A DNA stretch of 64,000 nucleotides, taken from positions 3,016,633 to 3,080,632 of the forward strand of contig CM019710.1 in assembly GCA_009760885.1 (NCBI GenBank), read 5' to 3'. Source of the DNA: Achatina immaculata. Lineage: Eukaryota > Mollusca > Gastropoda > Stylommatophora > Achatinidae. The translations under genes and the position numbers were made by a program. The notes below the pieces were generated by a model. That model worked only from the letters and a program-made list of their open reading frames with translations. It did not search any database and was not told the origin of the DNA. Shown one piece after another: positions 1 through 11,649 of this stretch (positions are counted from its first letter, which is position 1; every line of letters begins with the position of its first letter).

Positions 1-156
1 CACCACCACCGTACAGAACGTTTTAGCTTTTGTAGACAATATTTTTTCTACAAATGTAGATCTTACCTGCTGAGAGAGTGGTAAGCAATATGTAGATTTT
101 CCCCCACACTTGAATGTTTTTAAAACCAAAGACTGCATGTATCCTTCTTCCTCCAG

Positions 157-235
157 GACTACTACAAACTGGACAGAGGAGGAAATGGCAACTTTGAGCA
201 CGTGTTGAGGACAGAAGTATCTACTGACAACTCAG
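157..235 (+). CDS. Candidate internal exon of an unrecognised host gene, copy 1
   Basis: A pyrimidine-rich acceptor (TCCTTCTTCCTCCAG, ending at 156) and a CAG|GTAGG donor (GT at 236) bracket 79 bases. Only one of the three plus-strand frames is open: it starts at phase 0 with DYYKLDRGGNGNFEHV and ends with one extra base. The other two frames hit stops. The sequence is identical in copy 2 (2127-2205), whereas the flanking intron-like DNA shows substitutions. I do not recognise the protein. Because 79 is not a multiple of 3, splicing both copies together would shift the frame, so the copies would have to be mutually exclusive or one must be unused. It could instead be chance splice-like sequence in a repeat. 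Confidence 0.45.
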
Positions 236-500
236 GTAGGCGACCTTCAAAAAAATATTCTAGCTCCACCGAGCCCTCGGTGGGGGCTATCCCACAGATT
301 AGTTTAGTTGTTCCTCGTCCTCGATTTGCGGGCCGTCTCTGACAGTAACTCGACGTCGTCCTCATTTTACGTTTATTTGATTTGTGAACTATCTCAGGAA
401 ACGGTCGATAGAGTCTTCGATTTTAGGGCCAACTCAGAACAAATTTGACCTCGACCGTGCTTTCATTTGCAGGCCACCTCAGGCGAAAACAAAAGTGACA

Positions 501-975
501 GCTCGACGTCATTCTCATTTTATGAAAATACTCGTATTGTAACTCCACGTCGTCCTCAATTTCGGAAAATAATTGTATTGTAACTCCACGTCGTCCTCAA
601 TTTCGGAAAATAATTGTATTGTAACTCGACTTTGTCCTCAGTTTATGAAAATACTCGTATTGTAACTCGACGTCGTCCTCAGTTTAGGAAAATACTTGTA
701 TTTTAACTCGACGTCGTCCTCAGTTTCGGAAAATAATCGTATTGTAACTCGACGTTGTCCTCAGTTTAGGAAAATACTCAAATTGTAACTCGACGTCGTC
801 CTCAGTTTAGGAAAATACTTGTATTGTAACTCGACGTCGTCCTCAGTTTAGGAAAATACTTGTATTGTAACTCGACGTCGTCCTCAGTTTAGGAAAATAC
901 TTGTATTGTAACTCGACGTCGTCCTCAGTTTAGGAAAATAATCATATTGTAACTCGACGTCGTCCTCAGTTTCCC
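501..975. repeat. 41-bp minisatellite, about 11 units
   Basis: Units begin AACTCGACGTCGTCCTCAGT and continue TTAGGAAAATACTTGTATTGT. The left units are more diverged (CTCCACGTCG) and the right units nearly identical, a gradient typical of recent growth at one end. The same array in the duplicate block (2480-2822) has about 8 units, so copy number changed after the duplication. Confidence 0.9.
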
Positions 976-1205
976 TACAAAAAAAACAAAAAACCAGTCT
1001 GAACATTTCTGGGCCGAATTTTTGAACACGGATGATTATTCAAGTCTCCTGGATGCTTTCGTGAAAGATCACCAGAAACTGTACGGAAAAAGAAAGTTGA
1101 CAAACTGTCTAGAAAAACTATCTTGACTATGTCCGGCGTGGGCTGAGGTGTGCATTATAAGAGGGGACATTTGTTCATGAACTAACTGAACCTAAAATCT
1201 TCACT

Positions 1206-1980
1206 TCTGTCACCATCATCACTACCACCACAACATCATCACCACTACATCATCATCACTACCACCACAACATCATCATCACTACCACCATAACATCATC
1301 ATCACTACCACCACAACATCATCATCACTTCATCATCATCACTACCATCACAACATCATCATCACTACCACCGCAACATCATCATCACTACTCCCACAAC
1401 GTCATCACAACTACATCATCATCACTACCACCACAACGTCATCACCACTACATCATTATCACTACCACCACAACATCATCATCACTACCACCACAACATC
1501 ATCATCACTACCACCACAATATCATCACCACTACATCATCATCACTACCACCACAACATCATCACCACTACATCGTCATCACTACTACCACAACATCATC
1601 ACCACTATATCATTATCACTACCACCACATCATCATCACCACTACATCATCATCACTACCACCACAACATCACCACCACTACATCGTCATCACTACCACC
1701 ACAACATCATCACCACTACATCGTCATCACTACCACCACAACATCATCACCACAACATCATCATCACTACCACCACAACATCATCACTACTACATCATCA
1801 TCACTACCACCACAACATCATCACCACTACATCGTCATCACTGCCACCACAACATCATCATCACTACCACCACAACATCATCATCACTACCACCACAAGA
1901 TCATTACCACAACATCATCATCACTACCACCACAACATTATCATCACTACCATCAAGTCATTACCACCACCACCACCACC
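1206..1980. repeat. Compound ATC/CAC trinucleotide array
   Basis: About 775 bases of interleaved CATCATCATCACTACCACCA-type motifs with irregular period. It ends in a pure ACC run that joins copy 2 of the segmental duplication. No coding content. Confidence 0.93.
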
Positions 1981-2126
1981 GTACAGAACGTTTTAGCTTT
2001 TGTAGACAATATTTATTCTACAAATGTAGATCTTACCTGCTGAGAGAGTGGTAAGCAATATGTAGATTTTCCCCCACACTTGAATGTTTTTAAAACCAAA
2101 GACTGCATGTATCCTTCTTCCTCCAG

Positions 2127-2205
2127 GACTACTACAAACTGGACAGAGGAGGAAATGGCAACTTTGAGCACGTGTTGAGGACAGAAGTATCTACTGACAA
2201 CTCAG
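2127..2205 (+). CDS. Candidate internal exon, copy 2 (identical to 157-235)
   Basis: Same 79 bases, same acceptor and same donor as copy 1, with no difference visible across the exon. If both copies are functional this is a tandem exon duplication compatible with mutually exclusive splicing. If the duplication is very recent the identity carries little weight. Product unknown. Confidence 0.43.
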
Positions 2206-2479
2206 GTAGGCGACCTTCAAAAAAATATTCTAGCTCCACCGAGCCCTCGGTGGGGGCTGTCCCACAGACTAGTTTAGTTGTTCCTCGTCCTCGATTTGCG
2301 GGCCGTCTCTGACAGTAACTCGACGTCGTCCTCATTTTACGTTTATTTGATTTGTGAACTATCTCAGGAAACGGTCGATAGAGTCTTCGATTTTAGGGCC
2401 AACTCAGAAAAAATTTGACCTCGACCGTGCTTTCATTTGCAGGCCATCTCAGGCGAAAACAAAAGTGACAGCTCGACGT

Positions 2480-2822
2480 CATTCTCATTTTATGAAAATA
2501 CTCGTATTGTAACTCGACGTCGTCCTTAATTTCGGAAAATAATTGTATTGTAACTCCACGTCGTCCTCAGTTTAGGACAATACTCGTATTGTAACTCGAC
2601 GTCGTCCTCCGTTTCGGAAAATACTCAAATTGTAACTCGACGTCGTTCTCAGTTTAGGAAAATACTTGTATTGTAACTCGACGTCGTCCTCAGTTTAGGA
2701 AAATACTCGTATTGTAACTCGATGTCGTCCTCAGTTTAGGAAAATACTTGTATTGTAACTCGACGTCGTCCTCAGTTTAGGAAAATACTTGTATTGTAAC
2801 TCGACGTCGTCCTCAGTTTCCC
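2480..2822. repeat. 41-bp minisatellite, about 8 units
   Basis: Same unit as 501-975, in the second copy of the segmental duplication, and followed by the same poly-A stretch. Confidence 0.88.
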
Positions 2823-2916
2823 TACAAAAAAAAAAAAACCAGTCTGAACATTTCTGGGCCGAATTTTTGAACACGGATGATTATTCAAGTCTCCTGGATG
2901 CTTTCGTAAAAGATCA

Positions 2917-3472
2917 AGACATCTTCGGCTAGTGGAGCCTGTAAAAAACTTCCATTTTAAGTCTAATACTTCGATGATACATTTTTCCAAACGTTTCTCT
3001 TTGGTTGTCACGTGATCACCTTTGCCACGGTGTGTGTTAATAATCTGATGTGTTTATGTGAGTGCAGTCATCTGAGATAGATAAATTTGTTATCACACTC
3101 TGTAAAGCGCATACACATTTGATATCACATACAAACATATACTTCACATTCCCCTTTACAACATTAACCATTTACTTGCCACATACTCCTTCAACTAATT
3201 CAATAAATACAGAAGACATAACCATTCACTTTACACGCTCCATCCCTTCGTAAGAAATTACCACACTCAGACAGACATTCACGTCATAAAATATAACACT
3301 TGGTTCTGCCAACATAACATAAAAAATACATAAATCAACCATAAACACCTTCCCTCCAAACTTAATCCACTCATACGTGCAGAACGCCTGAACATAAGCA
3401 CATATGACACATACTGAATCTTTTAGAAATGCTACTACAGTTTGCTATGATTCGCTATCTCTACCTTCTATT
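2917..3472. other. Unremarkable AT-rich DNA
   Basis: A 63-codon open frame at 3062-3253 has no recognisable motif, is AT-rich and looks like chance. Nothing else is seen. Confidence 0.5.
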
Positions 3473-3702
3473 TCAAGTTTTGAGTTTACAGCGCGTCTAA
3501 TTCAGTCTAAGCATTCTCCAGCGCCGTCTTTTTCTTGTTTGGAGTTTACAGCGTCGTCTAATTCAGTCTAAGCATTCTCCAGCGCCGTCTTTTTCTTGTT
3601 TGGAGTTTACAGCCCGTCTAATTCAGTCTAAGCATTCTCCAGCGCCGTCTTTTTCTTGTTTGGAGTTTACAGCGTCGTCTAATTCAGTATAAACAGTCTC
3701 CA
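3473..3702. repeat. 60-bp tandem repeat, about 4 units
   Basis: Units carry GAGTTTACAGCGTCGTCTAA followed by TTCAGTCTAAGCATTCTCCA. Small indels (GCG, GCGTCG, CCC) distinguish units. Confidence 0.9.
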
Positions 3703-3945
3703 TCACGTTTATAATATCTTCGTCCACTTCTCTGATTCTCATTTATCATGTTTATATTGTCCACTTCTGTACAGTAATTCTAATTTATCGTATTTATATC
3801 CTCTTGTGTACTTTTCCGATCCTGTTTTGTCACGACTATATCCTCTTGTCCATTTTTAAATTCTGTTTTATCATCTTTATATATTTTTGTCAGATGTTCT
3901 AATTCTGTTTTGTCACTTTCTAGCCATCATCCAGTGCGCCCTGAT

Positions 3946-4616
3946 AATACTTATCTTGTAGCTTAGGGTTAAGAAAATCAATATATTTGTTGGACAATTT
4001 ACTTATCTTCTAACTTCGGGTTAAGAAACTTTTTGTTGGACAAAATACTTATCTTGTAACTACAGGTTAAGAAACTTAGTATATTTGTTGGAAAAATTAC
4101 TTATCTTGTAGCTTAGGGTTAAGAAACTGAATATAGTTGTTGGATACATTACTTATCTTGTAGCTTCGGGTTAAGAAATTCAATATATTTGTTGGACAAA
4201 TTACTTATCTGGTATCTTAGGTTTAAGAAACTCAATATTTTTGTTTGACACCTTACTTATTTTATAACTTAGGTTAAGAAACTCAATATATTTGTTGGAC
4301 AAATTATTTATCTTGTAGTTTAGGGTTAAGAAGCTCAATATAGTTGTTGGATACATTACTTATCTTGTAGCTTCGGGTTAAGAAACTCAATATATTTATT
4401 GGACAAATTACTTATCGTGTAGCTTAGGGTTAAGAAACTCATTATATTTGTTGGACAAATTACTTTTCTGTTATCTTAGGTTTAAGAATCTCAACATTTT
4501 TGTTTGACACATTACTTATCCTATAGCTTAGGTTAAGAAACTCAATATATTTGTTGGACAAATTACTTATCTTGTAGCTTCGAGTTATGAGACTCAATAT
4601 ATTTGTTGGAGAAATT
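3946..4616. repeat. 52-bp minisatellite, about 13 units
   Basis: Units of the form TTACTTATCTTGTAGCTTAG + GGTTAAGAAACTCAATATAT + TTGTTGGACAAA. TTAGGGTTA inside the unit resembles telomere sequence, but the 6-base motif is not itself tandem. Variants alternate (GGTATCTTAGGTTTAAG, GATACATT), hinting at a higher-order pattern. Confidence 0.9.
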
Positions 4617-5853
4617 GTTCTTTTCTTTCTAAACCTTCGATTTCCTCCTTCTTCTCCCTAAATCTTTACTCCTGTCGCTTTTTTTCTGTTTAAATTATTG
4701 CTTTTTTTTTCTTAAATTGCCACTTTCTTGTCTTAAATCATTTACTGAAGACTAAAAGACTGTGGAAAAGATCCAGCTGTGTACAATCTACGTGCCATTG
4801 GCACTATCACCCATCACACAATACCAACAACACTGACGTTAAAGGCTGAGCACATACTGGAGTGTCCTGAGGGCAGGGGCGTCCATCTCTAGGTCAGCAG
4901 CAGAGCATGACCAGTCTACAAGTTGTGTGACGTCACTTCTTCCATGTCGTCGTTTTGCTTGTACTAACAAGACTAGCAGTAAAGTTCAATCAATCAAGTG
5001 ACGTGCCGCGTGGCGTAGGCGATCATTTCTCTCCACAATTCCCTGTCTTTAGACTTGATTATAAGATCCGCCGGTGACTTTCTTCCTAGCCACACTGACA
5101 GCCCATCCAGTAACTTCTCTCTCTGTCTTCCTCTGTCTCTTTTTCCCTCAGTTTTTCAGCTTGCCACAATGTGTTCCAGAAAATGTCCTATAAATATCGC
5201 TTGTCTGCCTCTCATCTTTGCTGTAATTTGCCTTCTTACTCCAGCCACTGAACGTGGGTCGCTTTTTCCGGAACGGATCTTGTTAAGACTGTTTTCACCA
5301 CTTTATAATGTACATATCTCACGCTTATGTTAAAAACTGTCCAGGAAATGGTCAATAACCACGTACAAGGCGAGGCACACAAAAGTGCCTTAACAGGCAA
5401 TTTTTAGTGCATGCATGGAGTTTATTTGACGTGGTCCTTGCGAAGGGAAACAACTCGTGAATATTTTGCAGGTCAGTAAATGTACAGTTATTTCCCTTAG
5501 ATCACGAAAGCGGTGATGATCAGTGGTATTAGTTGTGAGTTTTGAGTCAGTTGATTACAACAGTGATGAAGCTGTGTGGTTGTTTCGGCCATAGCATGTA
5601 TTCATATATCTAAGGAAAATGTAGTCTTTGTGTTTTTCTTCTTGTTTAATGCAGGACTCAATGTGAACTACTGCTGTGACTTAATGTGACGTTTAAGATC
5701 ATTAATTTGAGAACCTTTTCATGTTGATATTTTCATGGATATTAAGAAACATAGATTCATCAAAATATATTTACAGACACGTTAACTTATATTTTACGGT
5801 TACAAATGATGTCTCCAGGTACCATATCGATATGTTTGTTACTTACCCCTCCC

Positions 5854-5854
<1 letters not shown>
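4617..5854. other. 1.2 kb with no supported gene
   Basis: A 92-codon frame at 5055-5333 is rich in L, S and P and has no motif I recognise. No convincing splice-bounded exon or mobile-element domain is visible. Confidence 0.5.
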
Positions 5855-5899
<45 letters not shown>

Positions 5900-5908
5900 C
5901 TCTCTCTC
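5855..5908. repeat. (TC)n microsatellite
   Basis: About 27 dinucleotides with one GC interruption. Confidence 0.97.
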
Positions 5909-6311
5909 CCCTCCACTAACTTACAAGTCTGTAATTAGATGGAATAAAAATCTTGTTTCTTATTTGCCAAAGCTTGAGAATCGCTGAAATCACCGACCCA
6001 GTGTCGGTCACGTGATGCATACAGAATTCTTTTGTTCACCAGATATTGTATGAACAAACCTTACTGCGACTTGCTGAGAAGGAAATGTTAGTTTTGATTT
6101 ATTATTATTATTGTTTTTACTAAATTTAGGAACTACAGTATAAGCAACAGGCATTGAAGATTTATCTACATGGGATAGTCAGTTTGTGGGATAGTTTGGT
6201 TCATTAATATCATTTCCAGTAATTTCCTGGAACGACGTCTTTATAACGGTTACGTGCTGTAATATATTTTTAAAATTTATTTTAATCATTTTTTTTCTTT
6301 TCAAATTAAAG

Positions 6312-6575
6312 TCAACAGTCATCATCTTCATCATCATCATCATCATCATCATTGCTGTCATCGTTGTCCACATCCGTCTCTTCTTCATCATCATCTTCAT
6401 CATCATCTTCGCCGTTATCTTCACTCTCTTCCTCATCATAATAGCACTCATCATCATCTATCATTCCAATGAAATGAGATCTTAAAATGTCCTTTTTTGT
6501 TGGCACGTGCTGTTCAGCCATCTTGGCTGTATGTAAGTCTTCGCCATATTGAGTTCTCACCATTTCTTCTATCAA
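6312..6575 (-). CDS. Low-confidence acidic open reading frame
   Basis: An 87-codon frame. The first ~38 residues are compositionally ordinary (MVRTQYGEDLHTAK from codon 5, then KKDILRSHFIGM). The rest is almost all Asp and Glu, encoded by a GAT/GAA trinucleotide run on the minus strand (plus strand 6318-6452). The acidic tail is what such a run gives in this frame, so it is no evidence of function. The N-terminal half is not repeat-derived, which is why the frame is listed. No domain recognised and no splice context established. Confidence 0.15.
   Translation of the reverse strand: MIEEMVRTQYGEDLHTAKMAEQHVPTKKDILRSHFIGMIDDDECYYDEEESEDNGEDDDEDDDEEETDVDNDDSNDDDDDDDEDDDC
6318..6452. repeat. Imperfect (CAT/TTC)n trinucleotide tract
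   Basis: Runs of CATCAT interspersed with TTC and CTCTTC. Source of the acidic frame on the minus strand. Confidence 0.9.
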
Positions 6576-6776
6576 GTAAGAATTTCAGACTATTTATCAT
6601 GTCTTCTAATATGGCCAGACTAACTTACCTGTGTGATATTGGTTTTTTTTTATCTTTTATTCGTTTCTAAATCATTTCTTCTGGTGTTCTTTGTTTCTTC
6701 CTTCTATGACACACTCTCTGCACACTAGAAACTCCAGACATCCGTGTCTCTTCCAGCTTCATTATCTAATGTCAGT

Positions 6777-7160
6777 GTTTACTAACTCTAGAACTGTGTG
6801 GAAGGTGTGTTTACCAACACCAAAACTGTGTAGATGATACGTTGGTCAGCATTAGAACTGTGTAGAAGATGCGTTGGTCAACACTAGAACTGTGTAGAAG
6901 ATGTGTATACCAACACTAGAACTGTGTGGAAGGTGTGTTTACCAACACTAGAACTGTGTGGAAGGTGTGTTTACCAACACCAAAACTGTGTAGATGATAC
7001 GTTGGTCAGCATTAGAACTGTGTAGAAGATGCGTTGGTCAACACTAGAACTGTGTAGAAGATGTGTTTACCAACACTAGAACTGTGTAGAAGATGTGTTT
7101 ACCAACACTAGAACTGTGTGGAAGGTGTGTTTACCAACACTAGAACTGTGTAGATAAAAG
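6777..7160. repeat. 32-bp minisatellite, left part, interrupted by a Penelope-like element
   Basis: Units of AGAACTGTGTAGAAGATGTG + TTTACCAACACT. A ~180-bp higher-order block (6797-6960) recurs starting near 6958. The same family in the same orientation resumes at 12176-12410, so the DNA between looks like an insertion into one array. Confidence 0.9.
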
Positions 7161-7179
7161 GGATAGCGACAGTAGTAAA

Positions 7180-7837
7180 ACTGGTTCAAATAATAATATT
7201 AGATAGAGATGCATGGTGCAGTTTTACAAGGCGGCAGAGGGAGTGAGTAACTGAGAAAAAACGAATAGAAAGTATGAGAGTAAGACGTGAATGTATAAAT
7301 GAAAAGCATACAACATCCAATATTTAGGCGTCAGCCTTTTTCGAGGATTACATACACAAACAAAACACAACATATAACTAACAGAAAATGAAAAACGTAT
7401 TTTAGTGGCATGCTCCTAAATGGAAACACGAGAATGCATGCCCCATTGACGAGGCATAGAGACCACTTCATGGCCATAAAGGATAGCAGATGAAGCCAAT
7501 CAGAAATAAGGGAGAGAAACGTGGGGCAGAAGGAGGGCAATAGACACCCGTAGGTCGCTAGAGAAGCAGATGTAATGGGGGTGGGGGGAGGAGAAGCGGA
7601 AAGATAATAAATGAAGCGCTGCAGGAACGAACAGAAAGGGCCATGAACACCTGTAAGCCTCTAGATATGCAAATCATGGTGGGGCTGGGCGAGGGAAGCA
7701 GGGAGATAATATGAAACTGGTGAATGAAAGACAAGACCCGGAGGGGCAATAAACACCTAAAGTTCACCAGAGAAGAAGAGATGGTGGCTGTGAGGAGGGA
7801 GGAAAGAAGCTAGGAGAAAGAAACAAGAAAGTAGAGT
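7180..7837 (-). repeat. Left inverted arm of the Penelope-like element
   Basis: Shared landmarks with the right arm, seen after reverse complement, include CTGCCGCCTTGTAAAAC, TATGCCTCGTCAATGGGGCA, TGATTTGCATATCTAG and TTCACCAGTTTCATATTATC. Small indels are frequent, so the arms are old. Confidence 0.85.
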
Positions 7838-7862
7838 AGAAAGTAGAAATGTCCACACTTGA

Positions 7863-8087
7863 GATCGTTTTCGTCAACATCTTAACGACATTTCTAGGAA
7901 GGCTTGGACACCTGTGGCTAAACAGTTTTGCCTTAGCAACCACAGGGGAAAATAGGACATTTCTGTTAGTGCGATCCGCTCTTGTTCTACTGATGTACGA
8001 TCTCGGAGGGTCCTAGAACAGCGCCTTATTTTCCAGGCTGGCTATCTACACCCAGCTGGAATTAACAATGTCTTCAGCTTTCTGTAA
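7863..8087 (+). pseudogene. GIY-YIG endonuclease C-terminal relic of a Penelope-like element
   Basis: One frame runs 75 codons to a TAA at 8085-8087 with a single internal TAG. It begins DRFRQHLNDI and TPVAKQFCLSNH, the helix and 'PVAxHF..xxH' region that follows the GIY-YIG core in Penelope-like endonucleases. It ends CSTDVRSRRVLEQRLI ... LHPAGINN, matching the terminal 'R..xE..I..L.T..P.GIN' pattern with the presumed catalytic Glu in LEQ. The GIY and YIG strands are upstream and missing, so it cannot be active. Confidence 0.75.
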
Positions 8088-8120
8088 CTTCTTTAGTTTT
8101 CCACTTTTTCTCCGTGATTT

Positions 8121-8258
8121 TTAACTCTACTTTCTTGTTTCTTTCTCCCCCCTCCCCACCGCCACCTTCTCTTCTTCTCTGGCGACCTTTAAGTGTTTAT
8201 TGCCCCTCTTGGTCATATTCTTCATTCACCAGTTTCATATTATCTCCCTGCTTCCCTC
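8121..8258 (+). repeat. Right inverted arm, proximal part
   Basis: Reverse complement of the inner end of the left arm. Broken at 8258 by LINE A and resumes at 11669 after a TTCCCTC duplication. Confidence 0.85.
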
Positions 8259-8274
8259 ACAATAAACATAAATA

Positions 8275-9250
8275 TTATACAAGTGTACGCTCCAACATCT
8301 GAAAGTTCTGAAGAAGATGTACAGCTATTCTATAATGACATAGAGACTGTCCTAAAACACACAAAGTCACATGAAGTTACCATAGTCATGGGAGATTTTT
8401 AATGCCAAAGTTGGTAAAGGAAGAACTTCAGACATCGTTGGTGACTACGGACTGGGAGAGAGGAATGACAGAGGTTATAAATTAATTGAATGGGCAAGAA
8501 TACACAGCATGGTTGTAGGAAACACCTGGTTTAAACAACATCCTCGAAGACTGGCAACGTGGTGCAGCCGAGACAAAAAGACTTTTAACCAGATAGACTT
8601 CATATTAATCAACAAACGATTCCGCAATGCATTATTGACAACAAAAACCATGCCAGAGCTGACTGCAATAGTGACCATGACCCACTCTGTGGAAAAATTA
8701 GAATAAAGCTACAGAAGGCAGGCAGAAAAGTGAGAAACATCAAACTGAATACAGAACTCCTTAAAAATGACCAAGAACTGCGAGAAAAATACAAAGTTAT
8801 TATTACAAATAGATACAATGCAATAGCAAAAATAAATAGTATAGATGAACAATGGGCAATGTTAAGAGATTCTAACCACCAACACTGTTAAGGAGATAAT
8901 ACCACCAAAAAAGAAGCCGCTAAAAATAAATGGATGACAGACAACATCTTAGGACTGATGGACAAGAGGAGGAGTAAAAATAACGAGGAAAAATATAGCA
9001 AGATAAATAAAGAAATAAGACGCAAATGCAGAGAAGGAAAAGAAGTGTGGTTAAATGAACAGTGCAGACAGATAGAGGACACTCATAATAAAGACAGCAA
9101 AAACATGCACAAACGAATTAGTGAACTCACAGGCAGGAAAACAAAATATACCACAGGATGCCTGAAATCAAAAGAAGGTAAAATGTTAATGGGAAAGGAA
9201 GACATTGTGGACAGGTGGACAGAGTATATCGGTGAGCTATATGGAGGAGA
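8275..9250 (+). pseudogene. LINE A: APE-type endonuclease and linker, frameshifted
   Basis: QVYAPTS followed by VIVMGDF starting at ~8277 are APE endonuclease motifs. One extra T in the run at 8396-8400 breaks the frame just before the expected NAKVG. The frame resumes with TWFKQHPRRLATW and QIDFILINKR (8527-8625). A second shift near 8637 precedes ADCNSDHDPL, whose Ser-Asp-His lies at 8670-8678 and is the catalytic SDH motif. The linker to RT is open at 8934-9250 and ends at the LINE B insertion site. With two frameshifts and a stop at ~8890 the domain is dead. Confidence 0.85.
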
Positions 9251-10112
9251 TTAGAGAAGATGTAGACAAAGAATATTACTATGCCATAACAGTTGGAGGT
9301 TATGAAATACCAGAGATTAGATATGCTGATGACACAGTATTGCTGTCCACAACACAAAAAGGAATGGAAAAAACTAATTATGTCAGTCCGCAAGAACAGC
9401 GAAGAGCAGAACCTCTATCTTAATGCAAAGAAAACTAAATTGATGACAACTGACAAAACAAACAAGGCAACTTAAATATGTATCAATGAGGAAAAACTGG
9501 AAGAAGTGGAGAGTTTTGAATATCTTGGATCGCTACTAACTAATAATGGAGATACAATGAGGGAAATTAAAAGGAGGACATCTAACGCTCTTCAGAAAGT
9601 AAAACAAATAAAGAATCTGTGGAGAGGAGCAGACAGAACCACAAAAATAAGATTTTTAAGGGCATGCATCTTTCCCATAGCAACATATGCCTGTGAGACC
9701 TGGACACTTAACAAAACAGCTGAGAAACACATAAACGCCTTTGAATGTAAATGCTACAGAAGAGTTCTCCAAATATCGTGGACACAAAAAAGAACAAATA
9801 TATCTATACTACTAGAGCTTAATATTGAAGAAGGCTGGCTAGTAAAGAGGATTAAAGAGAGAAAACTGAAATATTTTGGACACATTAAACGTCATGATAA
9901 TTTAGAGAAGACCGTATTGGAAGGATACATAATGGGAAAAAGAAAAAGAGGAAGACCAAGACGAAGATGGCTGCAAGACATCGTTGACGATCTGGAAATG
10001 GATGCAACAGCAGCAGGCCATCTTGCTCACAACCGAGAGGCCTACAGGAGTGCTGTTTGGGAGGCAAAGTTCCGCAAGGGACATGTAAATGAATGAATGA
10101 ATGAATGAATGA
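9251..10112 (+). mobile_element. LINE B, 5'-truncated RTE-like element nested in LINE A
   Basis: ATATGGAGGAGA at 9239-9250 is repeated at 10113-10124, a 12-bp target site duplication, and the LINE A reading frame continues on the far side. The 862-bp insert starts within RT, carries YADD and the C-terminal region, and ends in (GAAT)n. Other LINE B copies: 13245-14366, 22399-22576, 23065-23895, 25066-25895, 60321-60899. Confidence 0.92.
9266..10096 (+). pseudogene. LINE B RT C-terminal half, frameshifted
   Basis: IRYADDTVLLST (~9318-9353) is RT motif C with both catalytic aspartates. An extra A in the run near 9370 (compare the 13.2-14.4 kb copy, which reads MEKLIMSV here) breaks the frame, and a TAA near 9473 follows. 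From 9506 the frame is open for 196 codons: FEYLGSLLTNNGDT, the YACETWTL thumb-region motif, then KRKRGRPRRRW near the end, as in RTE-type proteins. It ends with the stop just before the GAAT tail. Confidence 0.85.
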
Positions 10113-10124
10113 ATATGGAGGAGA

Positions 10125-11649
10125 AAGAACAGAATTAACACCAGATACTGAAAACTGTGATGGACCACCAATACTTGAAAATAAAATCATAGATGCCATC
10201 AAACACATGAAGAACGGAAAAGCAACTTTGCCTGATTATATAACAATAGAAGAAATAGAGGCATTAGAGGAGACAGGAATAAAAATAATAACCAAGTTAC
10301 TGAATGACATTTGCAACAGTGGTTATATTCCCAGTGGCCTGATTAAATCCACATTTATAGCACTACCAAAGAAACCAGGTGCAAAGGATTGTGATGACCA
10401 CCGGACTATCAGCCTCTCATGTCACATAACGAAGCTACTTCTGAGAATCATTATGAGAAGAACAAGGAAAAAGATAAAAATGGAAATAGCAGATGAACAG
10501 TTTGGATTTGTTGAAGGAAAAGGAACACACAATGACATTTATGCTTTACGAACACTAACAGAAAGAGCTTTACTTATGCTTCATTGATTACACCAAGGCA
10601 TTCGACAAGGTGAAACATAATGAAATTATTAAAATGCTTGAAGACATCAGTATAGACGGCAAAGACCTGAGGATTGTAAGACATTATACTGGCAGCAAGA
10701 AGCAGCAGTTCGAGTTGAAAATAGAACTGGAAAATATCAACCTATAAAACAAGGGGTGCGACAAGGATGTGTACTATCTCCAGACCTTTTTTCTCTGTAC
10801 AGCGAGAATATTCTAAGAACAATCATCACAGAACCAAGCATAAAAATTGGAGGATACAATATTAACAACCTTCGGTATGCTGACATCACAGTACTGATAG
10901 CGGAGAACCAACAAGACCTGCAAAATCTCTTGGATAAAGTCGCCACAGAAAGTGAACAGGAAGGCCTTATTTTGAACATAAAAAAGACAGAGACTATGGT
11001 TATATCTAAGAAACAGAATCCACCAACATGCAGTATAAAATTAAACTGAACTATTCTAAAGCAGGTGGAGAAATTCAAATACCTTGGAGCAGTAATAACT
11101 TCAGATGGGAAATGCAGAACAGAAATTAGGAACAGAACAGGCCAAGCAAAGACTGCATTTCATTGAATGAGAAACATATTAGCTAACACATCCTTATCAA
11201 TGAATGTTAGAAAACGAGTCCTAAAATGCTATATTGAACCTATCTTGTTATATGGAAGTGAATCATGGACAATAGGCAAGTCTGCATAAAAATCATTGGA
11301 AGCAGCAGAAATGTGGTTTATTAGAAGAATATTGCGAATCCCCTGGACAGCAAAAATAACTAATGAAGAATGTATGAGAAGAGCTGGAGAGACAAAAAAC
11401 CTTGTGAAAAAGATAAGAGAGAGACAATGTACTTTCATAGGACATGCAATGAGAAGAGGGGGCATTGAAAATATTATAACAACAGGAAAAATAGAAGGAA
11501 GAAGATCAAGAGGAAGACCAAGAGAAATGATACTGGACAGTCTGACGGGATGGTGTGAGAGGAGATCACCAACTGAGCTGATGGCCTGCATGAAGGATCG
11601 TGTACTCTTGAGAAGCATAATAGCCAACGCCAATCGGCACGGCACCTGA
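10125..11649 (+). pseudogene. LINE A: reverse transcriptase and C-terminal region
   Basis: RT motifs in order: STFIALPKKPGAKDCDDHRT and EQFGFVEGKGTHNDI (10345-10545); then, after a frameshift near 10575, FIDYTKAFDKV (motif A); after another near 10680-10740, RQGCVLSPDLFSLY (motif B, ~10759); then LRYADITVL (~10870), where the usual YADD is YADI, so the second catalytic Asp is lost. Further stops at ~11047, ~11165 and ~11287 interrupt the thumb. The C-terminus (11296-11649, 117 codons) reads IRRILRIPWTAK and GRRSRGRPRE, close in pattern to BovB/RTE C-termini. Several lesions make it inactive. Confidence 0.85.

Larger units (their letters stand above)
1..1071. repeat. Tandem segmental duplication, copy 1 (partner 1971-2916)
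   Basis: The block from the CAC run at 1 to the AAGATCA near 1071 recurs at 1971-2916, offset 1970 in its first half. By eye only a handful of substitutions separate the first ~500 bases. The copies differ mainly in the number of units in the internal 41-bp array. The block holds a 79-bp exon candidate (157-235). The window opens inside the CAC run that also precedes copy 2, so more copies may lie upstream. Confidence 0.93.
1971..2916. repeat. Tandem segmental duplication, copy 2 (partner 1-1071)
   Basis: Repeats the copy 1 block, including the candidate exon, the downstream intron-like sequence and the 41-bp array. It is shorter because its array has fewer units. Similarity ends after AAGATCA, where both copies run into different DNA. 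Confidence 0.93.

Noticed and set aside
3946..4616. Telomere-like TTAGGGTTA motifs
   Set aside because: They occur once per 52-bp unit, not as tandem hexamers.
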